A stretch of 64,000 nt of DNA from Winogradskyella tangerina (GCF_003260205.1 NZ_QERF01000007.1:211349-275348); one strand, 5' to 3'; counted from the first letter of the stretch, positions 7,871 through 17,685 are shown. Numbers and translations are program-made. Notes: generated from the letters alone by a model not told the origin.

Positions 7871-8417
7871 TATCGGTGATAGCGTTGAAACTATTGATGA
7901 TGCCATAACAGGTGTCGTGACGCGAATTTCTGGACGTTCGGTAACCATAGAGGCTGAAGATGGTTTTGAGTTCGAATTTGATGCATCTGAACTAATGCTA
8001 AGTTCGAAAAAAAACACCTTAGAAATTGCAGTTTATGATGCAGATATTGAATCTGTGAAACAAGAAAAAGAAATCAAAAAGCGAAAGTCTGCACCTGCAG
8101 TCAAACCTAAGGAACGTCATACACCTAAGTTTGAAGTTGATCTCCATATTCATCATCTTACCGATTCAACAAAAGGGATGACAAATTTTGATATGCTTAA
8201 TCTACAGCTCGATACTGCAAGACGACAACTTGAATTTGCTATAAAAAAACGGATTCCGAAAATGGTATTCATTCACGGTGTTGGAGAAGGTGTTCTTAGA
8301 CAAGAACTTGAAACCCTTTTAGGCAGGTATAACAATGTTCAATTTTATGATGCTGATTATAAAACCTACGGTCTTGGCGCTACCGAGGTTAGAATTTTTC
8401 AGAATCTACAGCCTTAA
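7860..8417 (+). CDS. Smr-domain (MutS2-like C-terminal) protein
   Basis: A 185-residue protein: an N-terminal small beta-barrel (M-K-I-N-I-G-D-S-V-E-T-I, residues 1-50, a KOW/DUF2027-like segment), a basic linker and a C-terminal Smr domain (about residues 95-185) with the V-D-L-H motif and I-H-G-V-G-E-G-V-L-R. Smr domains are nucleic-acid binding or nicking modules; substrate unknown here. The frame stays open upstream to 7755, but the ATG at 7860 begins exactly at the conserved N-terminus and overlaps the preceding gene by 11 bp. Its stop overlaps the convergent lipoprotein gene by 4 bp. Confidence 0.85.
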   Translation: MKINIGDSVETIDDAITGVVTRISGRSVTIEAEDGFEFEFDASELMLSSKKNTLEIAVYDADIESVKQEKEIKKRKSAPAVKPKERHTPKFEVDLHIHHLTDSTKGMTNFDMLNLQLDTARRQLEFAIKKRIPKMVFIHGVGEGVLRQELETLLGRYNNVQFYDADYKTYGLGATEVRIFQNLQP

Positions 8418-9349
8418 TCTTCAATGACCGTTGTGAAAGTTTGATTTGGACTTGCAAACGAACCAAGTTCAATGACTGTTGCATCGATAATTTCTAATCC
8501 AATATTGATCAAAGTGAAGTTGGTTGTAATTGACCTCGTATATTCATTGTCATTAAATCCTACATCAGCAAAGGCTTCCATAGCCGTCGGATGGTTGTAA
8601 AGATATCTATAGACATCTACACCGTTTTCATCAGGAACTAAATTATTTATACCGCGAGGATTTTTTTCTTCATCAATATCTTCTAATCTTGTAAGTATAT
8701 CGTCACCATCGTCGTCATTGTCTAAATAGTTTGGTGTTCCGTCATTGTCTGTATCTAATGGGTTTGTTAAAGGGTCGTCATCCCCATCAGCATTTTCTTC
8801 ATCCAATTCCTCAATGGTTAAAACATTATCATTATCGTCATCGCGGTCTAAATAATTAGCTATTCCATCTAGATCGGTATCGTCATCATCTAAATTGCCA
8901 TTACCATTAATATCTTCTTCAAAGCTAGGAATCCCATCATTATCGTCATCTACAATAATAACGTCTACGATGACCTCACCTGTGTTGGTTTCGTAGTCAT
9001 TGTCTAAGATAAGATTTGGATCAGATAGCTCATTACACAAAGCACCTTCTGTTATTACACTATTATAGGTTCTGTAGTTAAAACGAATTCCAGTGGCCGA
9101 ACTAATAGAAAGTGTGGTTACAGCGTCCTCTGCCAACTCGTCGAATAAATAATCGTACTCTGGTTTTGGTAAAGTCAGAATCAAAGCCTCGTTAGGATCT
9201 TCTCGGGTGTCGTAAATCAGGTAGAAGTTTTCAAAATTGTCGCAACGTTGCAACTCCTGATCAAATTCTAAAGTAATATTAATGATATCACCATCATCAC
9301 AAGTTGTTAATAACACCAGTAAGAATAAAGCGCAAAATCGTTGAAGCAT
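8414..9349 (-). CDS. Lipoprotein with thrombospondin type 3-like calcium repeats
   Basis: A 311-residue secreted lipoprotein: signal peptide with lipobox L-T-T-C around residue 17. The middle (about residues 135-225) is a run of acidic repeats of the form D-x-D-x-D-G-I/T-x-N-Y-L-D-x-D-D-D, matching thrombospondin type 3 calcium-binding repeats. The C-terminal 70 residues form a separate beta-rich domain. The protein is probably anchored in the outer membrane and binds calcium. I do not know a more specific function. It stands alone, divergent from the cysteine desulfurase gene. Confidence 0.75.
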   Translation of the reverse strand: MLQRFCALFLLVLLTTCDDGDIINITLEFDQELQRCDNFENFYLIYDTREDPNEALILTLPKPEYDYLFDELAEDAVTTLSISSATGIRFNYRTYNSVITEGALCNELSDPNLILDNDYETNTGEVIVDVIIVDDDNDGIPSFEEDINGNGNLDDDDTDLDGIANYLDRDDDNDNVLTIEELDEENADGDDDPLTNPLDTDNDGTPNYLDNDDDGDDILTRLEDIDEEKNPRGINNLVPDENGVDVYRYLYNHPTAMEAFADVGFNDNEYTRSITTNFTLINIGLEIIDATVIELGSFASPNQTFTTVIED

Positions 9350-9436
9350 GGACTTTCTTTTTCAGCAAAAATAAATGATTTGTAAAATTATAACGCTGCA
9401 TTATCCAAATAATTTTATTTACAATATTTTTGCAGC

Positions 9437-10582
9437 ATGAAGCAAGTATATTTAGATAATGCGGCAACAACGGCTCTGCGACCAGAGGTCATTCAACGTA
9501 TGACTGAAATCTTGGCCAATAATTTTGGCAATGCCTCTTCGACCCACAGTTTTGGTCGTGCATCTAAGGCCTTGCTCGAACAATGTAGAAAGAATATTGC
9601 TGGATATTTTAATGTTTCTGCTTCCGAAATTGTATTTACTTCAGGTGGCACTGAGGCCGATAATTTAGCATTAAGAAGTGCCGTTAGAGATTTGGGATGT
9701 ACAGAGATCATTACCTCTCAAATTGAGCATCATGCTGTTTTACATACAGCTGAGCAATTACAGACCGAATATAACATTAAGTTGAGTTTTGTAAATCTCG
9801 ACGGATGTGGTATGATCGATTACGACCATTTGGAAGTCTTATTAAATGCATCGGAAAAGCCGATCGTTAGTTTAATGCATATCAATAATGAGATAGGGAA
9901 TATTCTAGATATCAAAAGAGTGGCAACACTTTGTCAAAATTATAACGCTTTATTTCATTCAGATTGCGTACAATCTGTTGGGCATTTCGAAATTGATCTT
10001 CAGGAAACACCTATTGACTTTTTAGCAGCAAGTGCGCATAAATTTCATGGTCCAAAGGGTGTTGGTTTTTGTTATGTTCGGAAGGAATCAGGACTTAAAC
10101 CTTTAATTTTTGGAGGAGAGCAGGAGCGTGGCTTCAGAGCCGGTACGGAAGCTATTCACAATATCGTTGGAATGGATGAAGCTCTAAAAATGGCTTATGA
10201 TAATTTAGATGAAGAGCGTCAACATGTTTCTGAAATCAAAAGCTATTTCATAGAAAAGTTAAAAGAGAATATCTCTGATGTATGCTTCAATGGTGGTTGT
10301 GAAGACACTGTAAATAGTACGTATACACTAGTAAATGTTGGTTTGCCTATCGCTCCTGAGAAAGCACCACTATTGCAATTTCAACTCGACCTTAAAGGTA
10401 TAGCTTGTTCTAAAGGTAGTGCTTGTCAGAGTGGAAGTTCACAACAATCACACGTCTTATCTGCTATTTTAGACTACGAAAGATTAAAACAACCGTCCGT
10501 GCGCTTTTCATTCAGTATTTTTAATACTACAGAAGATATCGATTATGTGGTTGAAGTATTAAAAGATTTCGTTAGTGTTTAA
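9437..10582 (+). CDS. Cysteine desulfurase (NifS/IscS type)
   Basis: PLP enzyme of 381 residues that releases sulfur from cysteine for Fe-S cluster or tRNA thiolation. Seen: N-terminal Y-L-D-N-A-A-T-T, T-S-G-G-T-E-A-D-N near residue 70, PLP lysine K202 in S-A-H-K-F-H-G, and the catalytic cysteine C330 in G-S-A-C-Q-S-G, whose loop length marks the group I (IscS/NifS) branch. No isc or suf partner genes adjoin it, so the sulfur acceptor is unknown. A TAnnTTTG-like box (9425-9432) ends 4 bp before the ATG but lacks a -33 element. Its 3' end overlaps the convergent T9SS cargo gene by 11 bp. Confidence 0.9.
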   Translation: MKQVYLDNAATTALRPEVIQRMTEILANNFGNASSTHSFGRASKALLEQCRKNIAGYFNVSASEIVFTSGGTEADNLALRSAVRDLGCTEIITSQIEHHAVLHTAEQLQTEYNIKLSFVNLDGCGMIDYDHLEVLLNASEKPIVSLMHINNEIGNILDIKRVATLCQNYNALFHSDCVQSVGHFEIDLQETPIDFLAASAHKFHGPKGVGFCYVRKESGLKPLIFGGEQERGFRAGTEAIHNIVGMDEALKMAYDNLDEERQHVSEIKSYFIEKLKENISDVCFNGGCEDTVNSTYTLVNVGLPIAPEKAPLLQFQLDLKGIACSKGSACQSGSSQQSHVLSAILDYERLKQPSVRFSFSIFNTTEDIDYVVEVLKDFVSV

Positions 10583-12377
10583 CGATGATCTTTTCAGAAG
10601 TAACAGCGTTAGAGTTTGATTTCACGTTTACAATGTAAACCCCTTCACTTAAATTCGAAGTTGACAATTCGTAACGATTTTGCACTGTATCATAAAGACC
10701 GTTCAGCATTCTTTTACCAGCAACGTCATATACCTCAATAGATTTAATATCAAGACCATTAGGATTAATGACATTCAATTGTTGATCATTGTTGTTCTGA
10801 CGAATGGTGAGGTCACTAAACTCAATATCCTCAATATCTAAAACATTATCAGCGGTAAATACAATTTCGAATCGATCTGGGTAATGACCAGCATCAATAT
10901 TCAATTCGTAGTCCTGATCTCGCAAATTCACATAGATATTGTCTTGAATATCATGTATGTATATATTCTGACTGTCTTCAAAATTTTGAATATCGAAAAT
11001 TCTGAAACGTAATGGCTGCTGCTCTTCAATATCTAAAACCAAAGGAATAATTAATGTGTCACTAAATGGATAAGCTTGCGCTGAATAAGCTTTGTCATCA
11101 ATGGTAAAATAGGCGTCAGATTCGTAATTACTAGAGCGCGATAATTCAAGACCATAATCAAAGCCCATGGTTGCTGTATCATGAAAATTAAGTATCATTT
11201 GTCGTGTATACTGATTTTCAGAAACGGTAAAGTCTACATTTATTCTGAAACGCTTATAGTCTGAAGGAACAACAACTAAACCGTTATCCTGATATACAAA
11301 TCCATCATAATTATCATTCTGACCTTCACTATTTCTGAAAAACGAACTACTCGCTCCAAGTTTTACATAATCGCGATGCGAATTCTTAGCAGTAACAGTT
11401 CCTGTGGTACCAACTCTACCTTCAACCATAAATCCTTGACCGATTGGAATATAACGTCTAGCAGTTCTTGTACCACTTTCTCCTGGGCCAGGCAGTGGAA
11501 ACTCCTGATCGTCTTCAGTGTAGGTCATAAACACAGCAGGAGCCAGAGTAGGCAAAGAGCCATCTGAATTTATGGTGAATTCATGATATCCACCTACATA
11601 CTCTTGTAATACATGTGTTTGTCTTTGTGGTGTACTCGTGTCATGATCCCAATAAAATAAAGTACCCGTTATCGCGGCTAAATTATCAGTGTCGTATAAA
11701 AAATCGCGTGCATCTAAAGCACTTGGATAAGGATTACCAACAAGTGTGAACTGACCAGCAGCAACCGGACTAGTAATATTTCCTGAATTTGGCTTACCTC
11801 TAAAATCGTAATTGGTATCTCCGAAATTTGCCGTTGTACCAGACCCTTTCATTGTGAAACCTAAGCCAGGAGCTATATCGCCAGAATCACCAAGATATAA
11901 CCATTGGCTATACTGACTTGAGGACACAAATGACCATAACCATCGATCTGAAATGGTCAACGGACTGTCATTACCGTTATAATTAGTTGTAAAAAAACTA
12001 TCGTTACTATCAATTAGATCCGCAGTACCAAGCAAAGGATCATCAAGTTGATTGATTCTAAAAGCATTATTGACATTGGTGTCTGAAAGAATACCACCAA
12101 CCGGAGAACACCAATAATTATATTCCCATTGGTTCGTATTTCCTTGCTGATAGACGCTTAGTTCACCAATACCAGAATTACCAGTTGTCCCAGTACCTTG
12201 TATGAGTTGTGCTTCGCTTCGCAAATAAATTTTTGCAGTAGATTCTTCTAAATTAACATCATCTTCAACAAATAAGATCTGATCATTAACGAAGACATAG
12301 GCATTGTTTCTTACACTGAGTTGTGCAGAAGCCGAACTAAAACATAGCATTAGGCATGCGATGAGGGAAATTTTCAT
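10572..12377 (-). CDS. Secreted protein with T9SS type A sorting domain
   Basis: A 601-residue exported protein with a signal peptide (M-K-I-S-L-I-A-C-L-M-L-C-F-S-S-A-S-A). The body is beta-rich and tryptophan/glycine-rich, with the W-E-Y-N-Y-W-C-S-P-V-G and G-N-P-Y-P-S-A-L-D motifs common in large flavobacterial T9SS cargo. The last 80 residues form a type A sorting domain: I-E-V-Y-D-V-A-G-K-R, then L-S-E-G-V-Y-I-V-N-V and a basic K-I-I-V-K-H end. It is presumably moved across the outer membrane by the type IX system and attached to the surface. The function of the body is unknown. Confidence 0.85.
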   Translation of the reverse strand: MKISLIACLMLCFSSASAQLSVRNNAYVFVNDQILFVEDDVNLEESTAKIYLRSEAQLIQGTGTTGNSGIGELSVYQQGNTNQWEYNYWCSPVGGILSDTNVNNAFRINQLDDPLLGTADLIDSNDSFFTTNYNGNDSPLTISDRWLWSFVSSSQYSQWLYLGDSGDIAPGLGFTMKGSGTTANFGDTNYDFRGKPNSGNITSPVAAGQFTLVGNPYPSALDARDFLYDTDNLAAITGTLFYWDHDTSTPQRQTHVLQEYVGGYHEFTINSDGSLPTLAPAVFMTYTEDDQEFPLPGPGESGTRTARRYIPIGQGFMVEGRVGTTGTVTAKNSHRDYVKLGASSSFFRNSEGQNDNYDGFVYQDNGLVVVPSDYKRFRINVDFTVSENQYTRQMILNFHDTATMGFDYGLELSRSSNYESDAYFTIDDKAYSAQAYPFSDTLIIPLVLDIEEQQPLRFRIFDIQNFEDSQNIYIHDIQDNIYVNLRDQDYELNIDAGHYPDRFEIVFTADNVLDIEDIEFSDLTIRQNNNDQQLNVINPNGLDIKSIEVYDVAGKRMLNGLYDTVQNRYELSTSNLSEGVYIVNVKSNSNAVTSEKIIVKH

Positions 12378-12525
12378 GCTTTATAATTTTTAACTATAGC
12401 TTAGTAGGGTAACCTAAAGTGAATTAGACAATTACAAATTTATAAATTTTGCTGAATCCAGAATTGTATTACAACGAGGATTTAGGTCGTTTCGCTAAAA
12501 AATAGAAGGTGTTTGCTGAAATCCT

Positions 12526-15015
12526 TTAAAATTTCGCTGATAACCTAAGGTTAAATACTCTTGGGGTTAAGAAATTAGGAATCGCAAATTGACGTTGTGT
12601 GTACACATCTCTAACCCATGTATTAGTTATGGTATTTTGATTGTTGAACATGTTGTAAATCTCAAATCCAATCGATAGTTCCTTAAAGGCTTTTTTCCAC
12701 TGAGAGTTGTAGGTTTTATTTGGATTTACAAGTTCTAATGAAATACCAAGATCTGCACGTCTGTAATCTCTTAATCTAATTTGAAAATCATACGGATCAG
12801 CGTAACTCGGTGAACCTCCCGGAACACCAGTATTATAGACGAGATTTAGATACATCTTAAGATCGGGCATATTCGGTACATAATCCTGAAATAAAGCACC
12901 AAATTTCAAACGTTGATCCGTTGGTCTCGAAATATAGCCTCGGTTATCGATATTTTCTTCTGTTTTGAGATATCCAAAACTAAACCATGATTCAGTTCCT
13001 GGGACAAATTCTCCATTAAGGCGCATGTCTAAACCATAGGCATAGGCGTCTGCATTATTTCGGGCACGATATCGGATCCTAACATTTTCAACCGTATAAG
13101 GGTTGACGTCTGAAAGCCCTTTGTAGTAGGCTTCGGTTACAAGTTTGAACGGTCTATCCCATATTTCAAAACTGTATTCGTTTCCAACGACAATATGAAA
13201 AGATTTTTGTGCTTTTACATTAGGCTGAACTACACCTGAAGAATCACGTAATTCTCGATAGAAAGGTGGTTGATAATATAATCCACCAGCTACTCTAAAT
13301 AGCATATCCTTCTCCCAATTAGGCTTTAGGGCAAATTGTGCCCTTGGACTAAACACGGTCTGCGTTGATGAGGTTACACCGTCGTCATTTAAGATATCTG
13401 TCTCAGAGACATTAACTGTCCAGTTATGAATTCTAATACCGGCATTATAAAATACTTCATTTTCACCCCATTCTGTCCGCTTGCTATATTGTGCAAAAGC
13501 TTGCAAACGATCTATCTGAATATCGTTGGTGTTTCTAATATTTTCAAAGGCAGTTAACGGACCAGAAAATGGCTCGTATGGCTGTTCATTAGGTATACTA
13601 AAATTTGGAGGTCGAATAGAAAATCCAGCCGAATCAATGATCTCGTATTCTACTAAACGGTCTCTAATGTCTTCGTGCGTATATTTTACAGACCACTCAA
13701 CAGTAGATTCTTCATCAATTTTATAATCACCGCGATGTTCAACATTTACAATGAAAGCATCGAGTTTATTACGAGCATGTGTTAACTGTGAACCAATTCC
13801 TTCACTAAACTCAACCTCACCCAAATCTTCGTCTCCAATATTGGTATTAACCTCTCCCAAACGGTATTGAGCAAAGATGTCGAAATACTCTTGCTCTGTG
13901 GTATGATAAGCCGAACCAATAAGTTTAAGCGTAAGATCATCATTCACGAAATAATTGGCTTTAAATGCACCAAACGAGGTAAAATATTGATCTTCTTCCT
14001 GACCTTCATAAAACACCAATAAGGCAACAGGTTCTTGAAGCGTACCAAAGTTAGTTTGGCGGTTTTCTGGTTGAAATTTATATTGATTGAGTGAAATATT
14101 TCCAAGGAAATTCAGGTGAAACTTGTCTGAAAAGCGATACGTTAAATACGTTTGGGCATCTGCGAAAACGGGCTCTACATTACCTTCAGTCTCGAGATTA
14201 TTCAGAATTAAACTATTGTCTCGGTAACGCACACCAGCGATACCTGAAAACTTACCATTTTTTGAAACGGTTTCAGCGGCTAAACTTCCGCCTAAGAGAC
14301 TAAGGTCTGTTCTTATTCCGAAGTTAACAGGGTTTCTGTAGGTGATATCTAATACTGAGGACAGCTTATCGCCGTATTTCGCCTGGAATCCTCCAGCAGA
14401 GAAATCAACATTTTGAACCAGGTCTGTGTTTACAAAACTCAAGCCTTCTTGGTTTCCTGAACGGATTAAAAATGGCCGATAAACTTCTATCTCATTCACA
14501 TAAACCAGATTTTCATCAAAGTTACCACCACGCACAGAATACTGTGTGGACAATTCATTCGAAATGTTGACGCCAGGAAGCGTTTTCAGAATATTTTCAA
14601 CACCAGGTTGTGCACCTTTGATTGTTCTAATCATTTGTGGCGAAATGGATACGACGCCTTCAACCGATTGTTTCGTATTAGAATTGATAACTACCGGTGG
14701 AATTTGTTCAACATCAATTTTCATTACAGGGTTGAACTCTAACTCTTGACCATTTTTTAAGTTGAATTTCAGCACAACACGCGCATGGCCGATGTGTGTA
14801 AATTCAATGGTGACTTCAGTATCTGAAGGAATTCTGATTTCAAAAAAACCGTTTTCATTACTGGCAGTACCTTCTCCAGTACTGGCTTTAATATTTACAT
14901 TTTCTATTGGATTGTTGAGTTCGTCTAGAATAACACCCCTAATCTTTGCAGATTGTGAGAAGGAGAGCCCGAAAAAAAGCAAGCCGAGTAAAACAACAAA
15001 ATGTAAGCGTTTCAA
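12526..15015 (-). CDS. TonB-dependent receptor with carboxypeptidase-like N-terminal domain
   Basis: An 829-residue outer-membrane receptor: signal peptide, CarboxypepD_reg-like domain (about residues 22-105; I-R-G-V-I-L-D-E-L-N-N-P-I-E-N-V-N-I), plug domain (about 120-235; L-K-T-L-P-G-V-N-I-S-N-E-L, Y-S-V-R-G-G-N-F-D-E-N) and a large beta-barrel ending in the aromatic L-S-A-K-F. The start is a TTG at 15015, forced because the signal peptide begins there and a stop lies a few codons upstream. It follows the M23 peptidase gene after 11 bp, so the two are probably co-transcribed. Substrate unknown; no SusD partner adjoins. Confidence 0.9.
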   Translation of the reverse strand: MKRLHFVVLLGLLFFGLSFSQSAKIRGVILDELNNPIENVNIKASTGEGTASNENGFFEIRIPSDTEVTIEFTHIGHARVVLKFNLKNGQELEFNPVMKIDVEQIPPVVINSNTKQSVEGVVSISPQMIRTIKGAQPGVENILKTLPGVNISNELSTQYSVRGGNFDENLVYVNEIEVYRPFLIRSGNQEGLSFVNTDLVQNVDFSAGGFQAKYGDKLSSVLDITYRNPVNFGIRTDLSLLGGSLAAETVSKNGKFSGIAGVRYRDNSLILNNLETEGNVEPVFADAQTYLTYRFSDKFHLNFLGNISLNQYKFQPENRQTNFGTLQEPVALLVFYEGQEEDQYFTSFGAFKANYFVNDDLTLKLIGSAYHTTEQEYFDIFAQYRLGEVNTNIGDEDLGEVEFSEGIGSQLTHARNKLDAFIVNVEHRGDYKIDEESTVEWSVKYTHEDIRDRLVEYEIIDSAGFSIRPPNFSIPNEQPYEPFSGPLTAFENIRNTNDIQIDRLQAFAQYSKRTEWGENEVFYNAGIRIHNWTVNVSETDILNDDGVTSSTQTVFSPRAQFALKPNWEKDMLFRVAGGLYYQPPFYRELRDSSGVVQPNVKAQKSFHIVVGNEYSFEIWDRPFKLVTEAYYKGLSDVNPYTVENVRIRYRARNNADAYAYGLDMRLNGEFVPGTESWFSFGYLKTEENIDNRGYISRPTDQRLKFGALFQDYVPNMPDLKMYLNLVYNTGVPGGSPSYADPYDFQIRLRDYRRADLGISLELVNPNKTYNSQWKKAFKELSIGFEIYNMFNNQNTITNTWVRDVYTQRQFAIPNFLTPRVFNLRLSAKF

Positions 15016-15026
15016 AAAGTCTAGTT

Positions 15027-16712
15027 TTATTTTCTAAAGAATGTTGCTTCAAATGTAGAATTATTTCCAACATTATCGGTAACAATTATCTTTAAATCGT
15101 TCTTTGTGTCATTAACGACGTTATCGTTAAAATCGTGTACTAGCATTTTTGTTTTATAATCGTACTCCATTAAAATCCACTTTCCATTTACAGTTGCTCG
15201 GTATTTACTAATACCTGAAAGGTCATCGTCGATTTTTACTTTCAAATAACGATACTTACTTAACCACTTCTTATCCTGAAAGTTAGTAGGTTTAATAGTA
15301 GGGGCAATAGTATCTATGGCAAGAGCATAAGTACCAAAGGTTTTACTTCCAGCACTTAAAACATTGCCTTTTCGTCTGGTAGTCACATAACTAGGTTTTT
15401 TGTAGTAACCATATAAGCGTGCAATAAAGATTTTATCGAGGTGCTCTGATTTGTAATTACTTAGATCGTAGTTTATATAGAAATTCTTCTGAAGAGGAAT
15501 ATTATCTGTATGTAGTTGAATAGTATCGCTCTTAACATTAAAGTCGATATATACGTCATCGTAAACCGTGTTTTCACTGAAATTCGCACTGATATGACCA
15601 GATTTGAGTTCTGTGTATTGATTGCTGTTGATAAGTGTTTTGTTAGACTTGTCCTCTAAATCGGCATCGATTTTTTTATATCGGCCTGTAATAGGGATAT
15701 TTACCCAAGTTTCGTTGTTTTTATAATCTCGTATTCTGACCTTATAGACTGACGAGGTACTATCTTCGATGCTAACATATCCGTTGTCGTAGGCATCTTT
15801 GTATAAGCTTAGCGGATTGTTCTTTTCAATGAACAATTTCTGAATTCTCGACTTCTTTTCCTTGAAGTAACCATAATCGATAAGGCGTTTTATATGCTTC
15901 GATTCGTCGAAACTAAAGCGTTTAAAATCTATTTCGAGACTTTTATTACCGTTAAAAAATGTTTGAATATTACTTACGCCATTATTATTAGGTGCAAGAT
16001 CTTGTTTATCGTAAGAAGTAATTCCGAAGCCAATATTACCATATGCCGTAATTTCTTCAGCTTCATAGCTACCATTTTTCTGGGGAATTAATCGAAGAGG
16101 TACGCGTTGATTTTTACCGTTGATAACCGCATTTTCATCTTTCGGATAGGCATAAGCGGCAGATACAAAAGGCTGCTTTGTGTCCTTCACGTCTATTCCG
16201 AATAACATAGGATTTATTGGGCGCTCTTGATTGTCGCGTATTTCAAAATGTAGGTGCGGACCTCCTGAGCCACCAGTATTACCAGAATAGGCAACGACTT
16301 CTTGAGCAGTTACCAGGAGTTCTTTGGTACTAGGGAAAACTTCAACTTCAAAGCTCTCTTTTTCGTATTGACATTCCTTGATAAACTTTTCGATTTTATC
16401 TGAAAATTTTTGTAGATGCCCATAAACGGTGGTGTAACCATTAGGATGAGTAATATATAATGCCTTTCCGTAGCCGTAATGAGAAACTTTAATTCTACTC
16501 ACGTAGCCTTCAGCAGAAGCATAAACTTTTAAACCTTGTCTTTGTTGTGTTTTAATATCTAATCCCGCATGAAAATGAGAACTCCGTAATTCGCCAAAAG
16601 TTCCAGAAAGCACAAGAGTAATATCCAGCGGATTTTGGAAATAGTCTTGCGGATATTCATTCTGAGAATAAATAGAACATGTGAATAATAAGAGAATTAG
16701 GGTCTTTTTCAT
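15027..16712 (-). CDS. M23 family metallopeptidase
   Basis: A 561-residue exported LytM-type endopeptidase. Signal peptide (M-K-K-T-L-I-L-L-L-F-T-C-S-I-Y-S), then the M23 domain (about residues 30-175) with zinc motifs H-F-H-A-G-L-D and H-L-H-F-E-I, and Y-G-H-L-Q-K-F in between. All expected zinc ligands are present, so it should be catalytically competent and cleave peptidoglycan cross-links. The remaining 380 residues are a beta-rich C-terminal region of unknown role. It is first of a pair with the downstream TonB-dependent receptor and diverges from the zapA operon. Confidence 0.88.
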   Translation of the reverse strand: MKKTLILLLFTCSIYSQNEYPQDYFQNPLDITLVLSGTFGELRSSHFHAGLDIKTQQRQGLKVYASAEGYVSRIKVSHYGYGKALYITHPNGYTTVYGHLQKFSDKIEKFIKECQYEKESFEVEVFPSTKELLVTAQEVVAYSGNTGGSGGPHLHFEIRDNQERPINPMLFGIDVKDTKQPFVSAAYAYPKDENAVINGKNQRVPLRLIPQKNGSYEAEEITAYGNIGFGITSYDKQDLAPNNNGVSNIQTFFNGNKSLEIDFKRFSFDESKHIKRLIDYGYFKEKKSRIQKLFIEKNNPLSLYKDAYDNGYVSIEDSTSSVYKVRIRDYKNNETWVNIPITGRYKKIDADLEDKSNKTLINSNQYTELKSGHISANFSENTVYDDVYIDFNVKSDTIQLHTDNIPLQKNFYINYDLSNYKSEHLDKIFIARLYGYYKKPSYVTTRRKGNVLSAGSKTFGTYALAIDTIAPTIKPTNFQDKKWLSKYRYLKVKIDDDLSGISKYRATVNGKWILMEYDYKTKMLVHDFNDNVVNDTKNDLKIIVTDNVGNNSTFEATFFRK

Positions 16713-16833
16713 CAGTATTGATATTTAGCTAAAATATTAATTTGATTAAAATTATCAAATCTAAATTTGTAATATTTTTCTGAACGTTTTATTTCTTGAA
16801 ATGTTTTATGGAGTAAAAATAATTGTAAAAGAA

Positions 16834-16864
16834 TTGTATTTTTTCGAATGGTATGTTAACTTTG
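16834..16864 (+). promoter_or_regulatory. Bacteroidota-type promoter of the zapA operon
   Basis: TTG at 16834-16836, a 20-nt spacer and a perfect TAnnTTTG box (TAACTTTG, 16857-16864), placed 25 bp before the first ATG of the operon. This matches the known -33/-7 consensus of Bacteroidota primary sigma factors. Confidence 0.7.
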
Positions 16865-16888
16865 TTTCATTAGTATTGAATTACTTTA

Positions 16889-17179
16889 ATGAGTAAAATT
16901 GAAGATATTGTTGATGCTCTTGAAAATAAGATCAGTAAGGTTTTACATAAGCAGGAGGTCTTAAAGCAAACTAACGCTAAGCTCTCTGAACAATTGGAGC
17001 AACAACAACAAAAAATTTTAGAGCAGCAAGAAGAGATTGCTTCTTGGGCTGACAAATACCAAACGCTCAAAATTGCGAATTCAATGCTTGGTAGTGACGA
17101 AAATAAACGAGAAACGAAGCTCAAAATAAATGCACTTATTAGAGAAATAGACCATTGTATTGGTCAACTCTCAGAATAA
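16889..17179 (+). CDS. Coiled-coil protein upstream of zapA
   Basis: A 96-residue protein that is almost entirely predicted coiled coil: heptads from residue 5 to about 60, including a glutamine/glutamate-rich stretch (L-E-Q-Q-Q-Q-K-I-L-E-Q-Q-E-E-I), then a lysine-rich helix ending in R-E-I-D-H-C-I-G-Q-L. No membrane segment. It precedes zapA by 18 bp in an arrangement I recall as conserved in Flavobacteriia. By analogy with ZapB a divisome role is possible, but sequence alone shows only a coiled coil. Confidence 0.75.
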   Translation: MSKIEDIVDALENKISKVLHKQEVLKQTNAKLSEQLEQQQQKILEQQEEIASWADKYQTLKIANSMLGSDENKRETKLKINALIREIDHCIGQLSE

Positions 17180-17197
17180 AGTTGTAAATTAGACTAA

Positions 17198-17485
17198 ATG
17201 TCCGATCAATTAAAAATCAAGCTTTCAATTGCCAATAGGGTATATCCATTGACGATTAATCCCAAGCAAGAAGAAGGTTTACGGAAGGCCACCAAGAAAA
17301 TCGAGGCCATGATAGGACAATTTGAGCAGAATTACTCTGTAAGAGATAAGCAAGATGTTTTGGCCATGTGTGCCTTACAATTTGCGGCTCAAGTAGAGCA
17401 AAAGTCAATAGATAAAGAATATGTTAATGAAGAAGTTCAGCAGAAGTTAGAAGCGCTGAATGATCTTTTAGGAAAACATATTTAA
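17198..17485 (+). CDS. zapA: Cell division protein ZapA
   Basis: A 95-residue FtsZ-associated protein. The N-terminal beta-hairpin (I-K-L-S-I-A-N-R-V-Y-P-L-T-I) and the following long helix (G-L-R-K-A-T-K-K-I-E-A-M, then D-V-L-A-M-C-A-L-Q-F-A-A) are typical of ZapA, which cross-links FtsZ filaments at the division site. It follows the coiled-coil gene and is followed by a 6S-like RNA and rny. Normal length, ATG start. Confidence 0.9.
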   Translation: MSDQLKIKLSIANRVYPLTINPKQEEGLRKATKKIEAMIGQFEQNYSVRDKQDVLAMCALQFAAQVEQKSIDKEYVNEEVQQKLEALNDLLGKHI

Positions 17486-17518
17486 CTCGTACGTTCTTTA
17501 AAATAAACAAAGGTTACT

Positions 17519-17685
17519 GCCTACATTAGTTATATTTTTTGATAAACTCAACGTTAATTCTTTAAAAAGGGTGAGTTGAAATTGTAAAAGCAAGCCATCT
17601 CAGAATGGATCCTTGATCAGTTTGTTAGCCCTAAACTTGTTTTTAAGGAGTTTATACAGAATCAAAACTGATGTAGGCTTTTTTT
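17519..17685 (+). ncRNA. ssrS: 6S RNA (6S-Flavo-like)
   Basis: Between zapA and rny lies a long-range stem: 17519-17531 pairs with 17666-17678 over 13 positions (one G-U), followed immediately by a seven-T run ending at 17685. Inside, symmetric 10-nt loops (17532-17541 and 17656-17665) lead to a second perfect 8-bp helix (ATAAACTC at 17542-17549 with GAGTTTAT at 17648-17655), leaving a long central region. A long rod closed by its own terminator and a length near 165 nt are typical of 6S RNA, which binds RNA polymerase as a promoter mimic. A zapA-side location is known for 6S RNAs, and a 6S-Flavo family has been described. The exact 5' end is inferred from the helix. Confidence 0.75.

Noticed and set aside
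9425..9432. TATTTTTG box just before the cysteine desulfurase
   Set aside because: No -33 element at the right distance and the box ends 4 bp before the ATG, so it was not listed as a promoter.
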